Assembly: GCF_002127325.2 (NCBI RefSeq)
Contig: NC_035437.2
Coordinates: 173,386,530 to 173,450,529 of the forward strand
DNA length: 64,000 bases
Direction of reading: 5' to 3'
DNA from: Helianthus annuus
Taxonomy: Eukaryota > Streptophyta > Magnoliopsida > Asterales > Asteraceae
Shown here piece by piece: positions 50,301 to 61,978 of the stretch (position 1 is the stretch's first letter; the number at the start of each line of letters is the position of its first letter). Both the position numbers and the translations under genes were made by a program. A model generated the notes under the pieces. The model saw only the letters and a program-made list of their open reading frames with translations, was not told where the DNA came from and did no database searches.

Positions 50301-50654
50301 TTCAAATGAGTCGGTTAATTGTATTTACCAGTGTAAACTGACGTATTTTCCAAAAAGGGTTAAGTGACAGGTACTGAACGTAATTGGCTGGAAGCTCAGG
50401 GCGTTAATAAGGAATCTTGCAAGTTCTAGATGCCTAAAGTCTGTTGAACAGTTTTCTTTTATTTGATCTGCCTGTGGATCCTTTACTTTCCGTTGTAATA
50501 CTTTGACATTACTTTATATTCGGAAGGTAATTTATTTATCTTTTGCTTCCGCTGTGCATTTATATATTGTGTTATTTGACTATGATGACATCAATTACGT
50601 CACGATACTCCCCACCGGGCCCACCGGTGATACGTGGAAATTCGGGGTGTGACA
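47385..50654 (+). repeat. 3' LTR of the gag-only gypsy element (3270 bp)
   Basis: Same sequence as 38793-42089 apart from scattered single changes and the missing 23-bp duplication. TSD GATTT follows. Confidence 0.93.
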
Positions 50655-51664
50655 GATTTCTTATTCACACAACACAATGAAGCTTCGGACACATTAGAAA
50701 CAGATTTAGTCCCAACCTGAAACTCGTTTTCTTTGTTATTACACTCTGAAACAAACAGCTTCGATTTTTCGCCGGAAAACGTGCAACTTTGAAGATATAT
50801 CTCCGGGTGGTTTTCGGGTCCGGGTCTGGGTTCCCGGAATCTTTTATAAAACCCTCTGAATCTTGTATCTGGTCCCCTGTTGGTAGTTTTCGGGTCCGGG
50901 TATGGGTTCCCGGAGCCCCAGTTTTGTGCTGACGACCTCGAGTGTAAGGTGCCGGAGAAGAAATGATGGATGTTTGAGCACGAGCGATAAGTTGCAGCGA
51001 GTGTGCTAATGCGTGGTGGCGCCGGAGCCCGGAAGTGTGCAGTGGGTTGGGGTACGATGGGTTGGGGGATATGAAGAAAAAGGGTTGAGGGATATGACGA
51101 AGAAGATACAGAGGTAGAGGAAGATATGATGAAGAAGATAGAAGGGTGGGGCCCATTTGTAACTTTAAATAATAAGGAATTAGATTTTTGTAATGTTTTA
51201 ATTTTTTTAATAGTGAGGGCACTTTGGTCATTTCACACCCACTTAACACCAAAAACTAACCTCCATCCGTGCCAGGGACTATCCGGGAACGAAAATTGAA
51301 AAGTTGGGGACTATAAAGGTAATTTTAGAAAGTTAGGGACTAAAGCTGAAAAAATGGCAAACCACAGAGACTATCCGGGCATTTAACTCATATAACAATT
51401 ATATACTTCATTCAAAGAGAACTTATTTCTCGATTTTACGATATAAAACGTGGGGATTGATCTCCACCTTTTTTGTACCGTAAACTCTCTTGAATACAAA
51501 TTTAAGACAGGTGTTTTATGAATGAAATAAACAAATAAGCATGGAGGTGCGTAAAAACTAACTAAAATAATTGTATCTCATAATTTGAATGTATCATAAA
51601 AACACGATATTCAACCCCATGTAAATATGTAATACATGTGTTTTTAACTTAATAATAAATAAAA

Positions 51665-52040
51665 AAGCGAAGTAAAATGTTATAATAAGTAAATTGTACA
51701 TCAAAGTTCATTTTAAAAGATAAATCTTGATGACTGTATGTGTTAACATATGACATTATATTTTATACAACACGTGCAATATACGAGTTTTTTTTTAAAT
51801 ATATCTTTTTTATTATTTATTATATAAAATTAAATTTATGCAAAATAAAAAAACAGAGTAAAATGTTATAATAATTAAATAGTACATCAATGTTCATTTT
51901 TTAAATGATAAATCTTGATGACTATTTATGTTAACATATGACATTATATTTTTTCAGCACGTGCAATATACGAGCTTTTTAAAGATATATCTTTTCATTA
52001 TCTATTACATAAAATTATGCAACCCGTGTAATACACGGGG
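51665..52040 (+). repeat. tandem repeat of about 190 bp at the Helitron 3' end
   Basis: Two units, 51665-51845 and 51856-52040, share AGTAAAATGTTATAATAA, AAATCTTGATGACT, TTAACATATGACATTATA and CACGTGCAATATACGAG. The second ends with the terminal hairpin. Confidence 0.75.
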
Positions 52041-52051
52041 TTCTAACTTAG

Positions 52052-52269
52052 TTTATTTATTGATAAGAAAGATTAATACAATTGAAATTGATTTCATCAA
52101 GGGTATAATTATAATTTAAAAAGAATAATTTTAATGAAATGAGTAAATATGTAATATATTTTAGTGAAATTGGTGAATATGTAATATCTATAGTTTAAGA
52201 AGGGAACATATGTAATTGATTTTAAAGACGGGGTAAATATGTAATAAATGATCTTAGGAGGGGGATATA
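52052..52269. other. AT-rich flank right of the Helitron
   Basis: No gene seen. The words GTAATAT/AAATATGTAAT recur several times. Confidence 0.35.
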
Positions 52270-52400
52270 TGCAAATGACCATACTTTTTTTAACGAGAAA
52301 TTTATTTTAATTCATATCTTCTGTTGGACTTGAACCCAAGACTTCCCCCTCCCAAACTTGGGTGTTTATAGGATTTGCCTGACCACCACCCATTAGTATT
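52270..52400 (-). mobile_element. tRNA-derived SINE-like fragment
   Basis: On the minus strand an A-box-like TGGTGGTCAGG (52378-52388) is followed by a B-box-like GGGTTCAAGTCC (52326-52337), then an A/T-rich tail. Spacing fits a tRNA-type pol III promoter. No tRNA can be folded. Confidence 0.42.
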
Positions 52401-52639
52401 GCAATTAGTAATTTACTCGTCCTAAAACACTGCATATTACGTAGCAAATAATTCGCATATTAACTCATAATTTATAATCTTGTCCCATTTTATGGTTTTA
52501 TGTCTTACATTTAGACTATCTTCAATGCCTCTGAAGTTTGGTCATCCGAGCCACGTCAGAGCCTCCCGAAATTAGACTATGGATGATGTCCAAAGGTGAG
52601 GCGTCCAAACTTAAGGGTTCTGGTTATCTCGGTTCTTGT
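52401..52639. other. intergenic
   Basis: No feature recognised. The L1-like similarity begins just after this. Confidence 0.3.
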
Positions 52640-53275
52640 GCTATTTCTTGTTTTTTTGTTCTTTTTCCAAGTAGCAGTCAAAGCAAGCAACAATTTGCAC
52701 GCTCCGAGACCAAGGAAGGATTACCTATAGAAACATCAAAAAGCTTTCTGATCCTGAAGCCGCCTCCTTGGTCACTCCTTTCACCACAACTGAAATTAAG
52801 CAAGCTATCTGGGAATGCAGTGACGACAAAGCAAGCACTGGGGACAGACGGCTTTAATTTCCGTTTTATAAAGCACTTCTGGGATATTCTCGGGGCTGAC
52901 TTCATTGAGTGCCTACACCATTTTCATGCCACAAAGAAGATCTCTTCAGCTTGTACATCCTCCTTTATTGCTCTTATACCAAAATGCAATGATCCTTTAG
53001 CCTAAACGACTATCGGCCGATAAATTTGATTGGTGTAATAAGCAAAGCTATTTCAAAGGTTCTGGCAAACCGCATTAAACGGGTCATGGTAAGTATAATC
53101 CCGGACACCCAAACAGCTTTTTTGAAAAACATAAATATTATAAATGGGCCGTTAATCATCAGTGAACTTATCTCTTTAATGGGTTTCGGTTATCGAATAA
53201 CGGGCCAACGGTGTCTAGCTTATTATATGCGGACGATGCACTTTTAATCAGTGATTGGTCCGAACCCAACGCAAA
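52640..53275 (+). pseudogene. L1-type LINE reverse transcriptase fragment
   Basis: Plus-strand pieces read TDGFNFRFIKHFWDILGADF, SSFIALIPKCNDPLA, then in another frame DWCNKQ/GVISKAISKVLANRIKRVM, IIPDTQTAFLKNINIINGPL, and about 53218-53250 LYADDALL, the RT active-site motif. Order and spacing match L1-type RT (for example GPDGF, FIxLIPK, YRPI, YADD), but DNA between ISEL and YADD is largely deleted and several frames are used. Dead. Confidence 0.82.
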
Positions 53276-53878
53276 AAACTGGACGTGTAAACACATGATT
53301 GGATAAAATTAAAGATAGAAGTGGGCAAGGGCGTGGCTTCAACCACAGGCAAAGGGGCTTATGCCTCGTCAACACATGGGAGGGGGTTGTAACGGGTGTG
53401 ATAAGGCAATGTGTCAAGAGCGTGAGACGATAACGGATGGTCTTACTCTTAGTAAGTTGATGAAAGTGGACTCTTTAATAGTCATGACAAAAATACCAAT
53501 TGTGTCGATTATATCACTTATAAAAATGGTATGTTATTATGACAAGATGGTCTTTTGTGAAGTTGTGTCAATCATTGTATGTTATGGTTTGGTTTGCTAG
53601 TACATTGGTGGAAAATGGAAACAAACTACAGCATAGGATCAAAATTATTGATCGAGTTTCGGTAATGTGATGGGACGACCATGTTACATGCGACCATGTT
53701 TCACTCGGGAACTTTCCTCGCTAAAACGAAGATGTCTACGCTATTGGGTTACAAGTCAACAACATGGTTCGGGCAACCGGTTAAGGCCGAGGAGATTTAT
53801 GCAAAAGCCCAAATGATCAAATTGTTAATTTCCAGTTATACTAAACTTTTTGGGTAGACTGGTTTATTAACTTTATTA
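53276..53878. other. unassigned, shares a repeat with 55855-55940
   Basis: About 53285-53355 (TGTAAACACATGATTGGAT ... CCACAGGCAAAGG) reappears in variant form at about 55850-55932. No gene recognised, and the short reading frames have no visible domain. Confidence 0.4.
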
Positions 53879-54213
53879 GAGTATGCGTAGTGGGGCTCCA
53901 TATGGCGCCATTTTCTCTCATAACGCCCCCATAACGCCCCAAACACCACTACGGGCGGCGTTATGAGGCAAAAAAAATTGGGCAGCGCGATATCCATAGC
54001 GGCGTTGTGGAGGGAGGGTTTGAAAGTTGGACCAATCAAAAAAAGGGTATTGTTTTTATAATTAATTAATAATATTGAAAATTATTAAATAGGTAATGAT
54101 GGGTAGGGGCTTTATGACTACGGGCTCTAGTGATATAACGCCCCATAAAGCCCCCGTGTGACGTGGCACGACACGTGTCGCATAACGCCCCACAAGGGGC
54201 TTTACACATGGCC
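53879..54213. mobile_element. Tourist-like MITE, copy 1
   Basis: 335 bp between TTA repeats (53876-53878 and 54214-54216). Ends GAGTATGCGTAGTGGGGC and, mirrored, GGCCATGTGTAAAGCCCC. Many AACGCCCC/GGGGCTTTA words. Non-coding. Confidence 0.68.
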
Positions 54214-54251
54214 TTATATTGAAATACTTTGACCATAGCCTAGCCACATTA

Positions 54252-54585
54252 GGCCTAATCTAGTGGGGCGCCATCACAAGGAAAAAACGGGCATAGCGCC
54301 CCATAGCCCCCCTGAACACCATTACAGGAGGCGTTATAGGGTCTCAAATTGTTGGGGGCGGTATGTTGATAACGGCATGAAGGTGGAGAGTTTCAAAATT
54401 TGACCAACCAAAAATAGCTAAGTGTTTTTTAATTAATTAATAAAAATGAAAATTAATAATTAGGTAATGATGGGTAGGGGCTTTATGACTACTCTCTAGG
54501 GATATAACGTCCCATAAAGCCCTTGTATGACGTGATGCGCCATTTCTCGCATAATTTCCCAAAGAGGCTTTATCTACACATGGCC
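54252..54585. mobile_element. Tourist-like MITE, copy 2
   Basis: 334 bp between TTA repeats (54249-54251 and 54586-54588), same orientation and general sequence as copy 1, sharing GGTAATGATGGGTAGGGGC and ACACATGGCC. Confidence 0.68.
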
Positions 54586-54588
54586 TTA

Positions 54589-54878
54589 AGGTGAATTGTA
54601 TTTAATAAAGTGTGTTTCTGATGTGACTCTGGTTGATAGGTTTATATATCTTTTAATTTCTTAATACTACTGCCAAGGCTGTTACTTTTGAAGATGCATG
54701 CATCTATTTGTTGATTCAATAGACATCAATTTCTATTGTTATTCAAACTCAAAATCTTTGATGGGTAAAAAACCAGATCTTAAGGACAAATTTAAGACGA
54801 TGAGAAACAAGAAACACACACATATATCTTTACGAATAGACGACTCCTACTGCTCTCTCTTGCACAGTTTGAAACTAT
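54589..54878. other. 3' flank of ADH1 copy B, homologous to the flank of copy C
   Basis: About 54593-54878 matches about 56275-56573 (for example CTGGTTGATAGGTTTATATAT and TTACTTTTGAAGATGCATGC). It shows that copies B and C arose from one duplication that included downstream DNA. No gene. Confidence 0.7.
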
Positions 54879-55217
54879 TTATGCATCCATACGAATAATG
54901 CAACGAAGACCTTCCCCTTTAAGCATCAAGTCAAAGGCCTTGTTGATCTCTGAAAATGGCACTTCATGTGTTATGAACTTCTCCACCTCAAGTTCCTGCA
55001 CAAAAAAAAAAAAAAAGAAACCCAAATCCTTCATTTTCAATTACTTTTTTTATTAGTAATTGTAATTTAAGGAAATAATATGCGTTAGTTACCTTGTTCA
55101 TATACTTTTCGACAACCGAAGGAATGTCAGATCGCGGTTTATAGTTTCCAAAGAAGGTACCCTTCAGAGTCCTTTCGTTCAATAGATTCATGGGACTGGT
55201 CTTGAACACTGCATCTT
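54879..55217 (-). pseudogene. ADH1 copy B, truncated 3' fragment
   Basis: Holds the complete last exon (54879-54995, ends RMDA and TAA) and the 3' part of the preceding exon (55093-55217). The sequence leaves the gene abruptly in the DAVFKTSP region, keeping 125 of 162 nt of that exon. The splice borders kept are still GT-AG. Exons upstream are absent from the following DNA. In silent sites it is closer to copy C than to copy A. It cannot make an enzyme. Confidence 0.9.
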
Positions 55218-56573
55218 GGTTGCAGTTACTATTCACAGTTGTTGATGGGATAACATAATAAGATGCAACTCTTGAATCAGTTAATATTTTAATTTTCAGT
55301 CGAAACATGTATTTATTGAAGCTATTTGTTGTCACCTAGCACTGGCATTTCTCTAAGGGGGGACGGGGCCCCGTTGTAACCATTTCATCACACGTCGAAC
55401 TCGGTGGAACACCGCCGCCGGTGGTCTTGATCACGCGTGGATAATTAAACGCGTTGTCTCTGTAACGCGTGGTGATGTTTGTGGTGGTGAGTTGTTTTTC
55501 AATGGTAGATGTTTGTGTGGTGAGTGATGGGCATTTCCACTAAAATCCACCATTAGTGATGGAATAAAGCTCGATGACGTGACGGAACTTGTTGGTACCA
55601 AGCACCGGCATTTCTCTAACAGCTAGAAATTGTTGTCACCTAGCACTGGCATTTCTCTAACAGCTAGACTCCTATTAGACCATCAATAATCTTTCACTAT
55701 AAAGTGAAACAAATAAGCGTAATGTCACTACCACATAGACGAGAGGGCTTTCACTCACTTTGTTTTCTAAAGTGTTAAATTGTTTCATTAAACCAGTTTA
55801 GTTAAAAGAATGTTTAAATTATCTAAATAAAATAAGAAAAAAGTTAGGATGTGTAAACACTTGATTGGATAAAACAATTAAATGGGAAAGATGAAAGTGA
55901 GCAAGGGCCGGGCTTCGGCCACAGGCAAAGGGTGAAAGATTCAGTTGGATCGAAAGAAGAAAACGAATGGTGGATAATTGTGATTAACTATCACGACTCT
56001 TTTCTGGAACTTTTATTGCTTTAAACAAAAAAGACTCTTAACAACTGGAACTTTTATTGCTTTAAACAAAAAAGACTCTTAACAAAAAATACAGACGCAT
56101 GCCCTTTTAAATACTAAACCAGAACTTGGGAAACAATTTAAAACTAATCCTAATTGACTATGGGAAGGTAATCTACTGGATAAACATAAAAATAGTGAAA
56201 CAAAAATTTAACCTTTGACTTTTGAATTTGATCCCTTCCGACACGTAAGCCGACTTCAATCCTATTCCAATAATTGAATTGTATTTAATTAAGTGTGTTT
56301 CTAATGTGGCTCTGGTTGATAGGTTTATATATATATTTTAATTTCTTAATACTGCCAAGGCTGTTACTTTTGAAGATGCATGCATCTATTTGTTGATTTA
56401 ATAGACATCAATATCTGTTGTCATTCAAACTCAAAATCTTTAATGGGTAACAATCAAGATTTAAGACAGCAAACAACAACGATGAGAAACAAACACAAAG
56501 AATGCGGACTGTTGCTGCTCCCTCTTTGAAACTATTTATGCATCCATACGAATAATACAACCTTTGAAACTAT
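55218..56573. other. spacer between ADH1 copies B and C
   Basis: No gene. The unit TGTCACCTAGCACTGGCATT with TCTCTAA occurs at about 55332 and 55636, with a related CACCGGCATTTCTCTAA at about 55603. DNA with GGGGACGGGGCCCCG (55360-55375) sits between, so an insertion or partial duplication is likely. At 56003-56083 a unit of about 40 bp (core GGAACTTTTATTGCTTTAAA) is duplicated in tandem. From about 56275 it is the 3' flank of copy C. At 56524-56600 the last 38 bp of the gene, including its stop region, are duplicated in tandem. Confidence 0.5.
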
Positions 56574-58869
<2,296 letters not shown>

Positions 58870-58970
58870 ACTTTTGTTTGATCGGTTGAAAGAGAGAATA
58901 TTCTTGAAATGAGATTAAATTGTGAGTTTTGGTTGTTGTTTGAGATGAAGATGTAGTGTGAGGAAATGGG

Positions 58971-58978
58971 TATTTATA
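58971..58978 (-). promoter_or_regulatory. TATA box of ADH1 copy C
   Basis: TATAAATA on the minus strand, 102 bp upstream of the ATG, as in copy A. Confidence 0.8.
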
Positions 58979-58990
58979 GAGGGTTTGACG

Positions 58991-59177
58991 GCATGTTTGG
59001 CTTAACTTATTTCCAACTTCTCCAGAAGTCCTTTTGGAAAGAAAAAGTCACAAAAACATGACTTTTGCCTAAGAAAAAGGACTTTTGTCCTAAAAATGGA
59101 AAGCCAAACACTCAAAATAAGGACTTTTGAGGCAAAAATAAGGACTTTTGAGGCAAAATAAGGAAAGCCAAACATGC
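58991..59177. mobile_element. small TIR element in the ADH1 copy C promoter
   Basis: Ends GCATGTTTGGCTT and AAGCCAAACATGC are perfect inverted copies. The interior repeats AAGGACTTTTG several times. Copy A lacks it at the same place, between the TATA box and the conserved upstream block. hAT type is possible, but the TSD is not clear. Confidence 0.72.
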
Positions 59178-59228
59178 ACTGAGTTGTGTTTGTAGAATTT
59201 TAGTAAGCAGGATAAAAAGTTAAAAACT

Positions 59229-59290
59229 AAAAACCAGCCACCAGGTTTTGGTTCACCTGGTTTTCTTTCTTTTGACCCACACGTTGACAA
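59229..59290 (-). promoter_or_regulatory. conserved GGTTTT-rich promoter block, copy C
   Basis: Carries CAGCCACCAGGTTTTGG, TGGTTTTCTTT and CGTTGACAA in the same order as 13725-13800 upstream of copy A. It lies about 250 bp from the TATA box here, against about 80 bp in copy A, because of the inserted element. Confidence 0.6.
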
Positions 59291-60189
59291 AATGTTAAAA
59301 CCCACCGTTTAATAAAAAACAAGAAACCATTCATACATATGAGATTTAATTATTATTATTATTATTATATCATATCATATTGTATCGTATTGTATCCAAT
59401 AATTATTATATTATATAGGGTTAAGTTTTTGTACAAATAAATCTTAACATACAAAATACCCTGGCTTAAAGTGAGAAGTGAGTGAGAGATGTTTTTAATT
59501 ATTTTCCGATCTTATTAAGCACGTATTTCAGTTTCAAAATAAAAAAAATCATTATTTTATATTAGTAGAGTAATTACTATAGGGTAATTATAATTAGTCT
59601 ACACATAATCACTGATTTTTTTACATTACTAGAGTAATTATAATTTTGTAGAGTAACTATAATTACTCTAGAATAATTACTCTACTACTTTAAAATCACT
59701 ATTTTTTTTTACATTTTGCAATTAAACAACATTATTAAGTAGTAGAAAAAAATCAAAAAAAAAAAAACAAACTTTCTTCACAGCTCACGTTTTGGCCCTT
59801 TTGTATGTTAAGCTTCATTTGTATTTGATCTTTTATATTATGAACTAGGAGAACTGTATATGTAGTTATGTACGTAGTGTTTGATAGATATAAGAAAAAT
59901 GAGATAAACATTTGTATAATCCTCTTACATATAGAAATTATCAACTTATTATCAACTTATTAAAAAACAAAGTTAATAAATAGTGTTCAACCCATTAAAA
60001 AGTTGTCACGCGGCAATTTTTTATTGTTTTTTATTTATTTATGCTATATAATTTTTCTCCAGTAACTCGTGTTTTTAGTTCGGGAAATTTGGTACTGCTA
60101 GCCTTTACTATTTGCTCATCCCTGATCACGGGTACAGTATAAAGAACAACGGTATCTTACAACTTTTTAATGATTTATTTTTTTCTAGT
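59291..60189. other. AT-rich distal promoter and intergenic DNA with a small inverted repeat
   Basis: No gene. TTA/TAT microsatellite-like DNA lies at 59345-59420. At about 59564-59605 and 59650-59694, GTAGAGTAATTA-type words form inverted arms of about 42 bp. Confidence 0.45.
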
Positions 60190-60400
60190 TTCAGGGGTAA
60201 GGATGAGCTCGGTGCCAACCGATACCAAATCGGTACTGGTATCGAAAATACCAGTTACAGTACCGGTATATGAAGGTAAAAACCGGTAGCGAACTGGTAT
60301 CAGGAACGCCAAAAGTCGGTACCGAATTAGTACTTAAGATTTTTCGGTTAGGGAAATTCGATACCGGTACCCAGTACCATTTGCTCATCTCTGATCACTG
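60190..60400. mobile_element. degenerate TIR element rich in CGGTACC words
   Basis: GGATGAGC at the left and GCTCATCT at the right are inverted ends; between them GGTACCG/ATACCGGTA words recur in both directions. DNA on its two sides (CTCATCCCTGATCACGG..., CTCATCTCTGATCACTGG...) is also similar, so a local duplication is involved. Type not assigned. Confidence 0.5.
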
Positions 60401-60937
60401 GTTTCATATGAACAAAATCATTACCATACAACTTTTTGGTTGATTTTCTTTTGTTTATTTTTTAGTGTTTTTTCTACCTTTTCCTTTTATTTTTGTCAGT
60501 GGTTTCGTGCGCAACACGCTCGTATTGATTTCAAAACGCATGCAACACAGACTAACTAACAAAAGAAGTTCGTCATAACGCGACGACGGTGATAAACCTA
60601 GTTGGTATAAAAGATAAAAATGTTAATATAGGTTTCATAATATTCTAGTTATGTATAGGTTGCTAAAATTATATAAATTGTATGTGTGACAAACAAATAC
60701 TTCTTATAAAGGGAACAATTAAAGAAAAGAAAAAATCAAAGCAAAAAAACTTATATAGGGAACAACTAAAGAAAAGAGAAATCAAAGCAAAAAAAGCCAA
60801 ACGTATATTGAGAAAGATAAACCGGTTCCCAGATTAGTATGTTGGCGGTATTGAAAAGCCAGCGTTGCCTGTCGTTATTCCATGGCCCACCGTCTCCTAA
60901 AAAAATGCTCATTGGTTTGTATAAAGTTTAACAGATC
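60401..60937. other. intergenic
   Basis: No gene seen. AGGGAACAAYTAAAGAAAAG is present twice (about 60709 and 60758). Confidence 0.35.
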
Positions 60938-61978
60938 ATTATGTTTTCAGCAGAGGTGCACAAAAACCCGTATTTGGAACTGGACCTGATAAAAAAACTT
61001 GAAACCGGTTATTTTTGTACCCGAATATTGTATACTTGTAACCGAACCCGACCCTACCCGTAGGGTATGGATAGGATATGCATTTTGAGCTCAATACCCG
61101 TAACCGAAACCGTACCCGATTTAAACCCGAAAATACCTGGAACCGGTCATACCCTATACCCGAACCCGGTTATACCCTATACCCGATACCGGTTTTTTAA
61201 TGCCAGATAGAATACCCTATACCTTTTTTTTTTATTTTTTATGTTTACTTTGCAACTTTTATATTTAAGTTTTTTTTTTTTAAATACATATTATAAAACA
61301 AATAATGTGTATTTGAGTGAATTTATGTTATTGTAATTTGTTTTTAGTTACTTTTACAAATTATAAACCAAATTTAAATATCTAAACACATTTATTTTTA
61401 TGTAAAATAAAAAAAAAAACATATTTTTTTTTAAATCGGGTATTAATACCCGGATCCATACCATGTTCCAATATCCGGTTATACCCGAACCCAATTATAC
61501 CCTACCCGGGTACATAAGTTATGACTTTTCTCTTCAATACATGTACCTGAACTCTACCTGGTTTCTCTTAATACCCGATTTTTCAATACCCAATCATACC
61601 CGAAACCGATTTCATGACCAGGGTATTAACAAAAACCCCATTTGTGCACCTCTAGTTTTGAGGGTTTGAGTGAATTATGATTTATTAATATAAAAATCAG
61701 TCATTTATTTATTTTAAAAAAATACAGTCACTATTTGTTTATTTTAAAAAATACAGTCATTAATTCTTTCAATCTTTTCAAATATTAATTCTTTTAATCA
61801 TGAGTATAAAGACAAGTAATTTTAATGACTGTGTTTTTTTATATTATAAAATTATAGTCATTAATTCTTTTAATCATGAATATAAAGACAAGTTATTTTA
61901 ATGACTATGTTGTTTTAAATGAAATGACAGATTTTTATATTAAAAAATCATAAATTACTCAAACCTTCAAAACATAAG
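60938..61978. mobile_element. MITE whose left arm is split by a hAT-like element
   Basis: The left arm TTATGTTTT[insert]GAGGGTTTGAGTGAATTATG and the right arm, complement of TTATGTTTTGAAGGTTTGAG, pair over about 60 bp. The hAT-like element at 60951-61654 lies in the left arm. The MITE's own length is about 330 bp. The interior repeats TACAGTCATTAATTC. Confidence 0.65.
60951..61654. mobile_element. hAT-like non-autonomous element with CCGAACCCGG repeats
   Basis: 704 bp. Ends CAGAGGTGCACAAA and, mirrored, TAGAGGTGCACAAA. 8-bp flanks GTTTTCAG and GTTTTGAG differ at one base, which suits a hAT TSD. The interior is made of many ACCCG/ATACCC words (for example TATACCCGAACCCGGTTA) around an AT-rich centre. 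No transposase. Confidence 0.72.

Larger units (their letters stand above)
38793..50654 (+). mobile_element. gag-intact, pol-decayed Ty3/gypsy element with 5-bp TSD
   Basis: 11,862 bp: LTR, primer binding site, long leader, intact gag, second broken gag, pol remnants, polypurine tract, LTR. The 5-bp TSD GATTT is perfect (38788-38792 and 50655-50659). The LTRs are nearly identical by eye. It lacks a usable protease, RT, RNase H and integrase, so its recent copy must have been made with enzymes from another element (inference). This matches the concept of non-autonomous TR-GAG elements. Confidence 0.93.
38332..51389. mobile_element. non-autonomous MULE with 9-bp TSD, host of the gypsy element
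   Basis: The left TIR from GAGTTAAATGCCCGGATAG (38332) is mirrored at the right by ...CTATCCGGGCATTTAACTC (ending 51389), similar over about 190 bp. The 9-bp TSD ATATAACAA is perfect (38323-38331 and 51390-51398). Own sequence about 1.2 kb once the gypsy insertion is removed. The left interior is CCACC-rich; the right interior holds two copies of TTTTCGGGTCCGGGT. No transposase is present. A 195-codon frame at 50665-51252 starts in the TIR and has no recognisable domain. Confidence 0.9.
37702..52051 (+). mobile_element. Helitron, about 1.3 kb of own sequence, filled by a MULE and a gypsy element
   Basis: The 5' end TCTTCCTATACTAATAAAC after an A resembles plant Helitron starts (TC, then CTATACTAATAAA-type sequence and GGACACGTGTC). 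The 3' end has the hairpin CCCGTGTA-AT-ACACGGG followed 8 bp later by CTTAG and a T, close to the CTRR-T rule. A tandem repeat of about 190 bp precedes the end (51665-51845 and 51856-52040). No Rep/helicase gene. The middle is displaced by the MULE at 38332-51389. A TAA microsatellite lies at about 37875-37920. Confidence 0.62.

Noticed and set aside
50665..51252. A 195-codon minus-strand frame in the inner MULE
   Set aside because: It starts inside the TIR, has skewed composition, and shows no recognisable domain.
54879..55217. A third functional ADH gene
   Set aside because: Only the last exon and part of the one before are present; the remainder is missing from the adjoining DNA.
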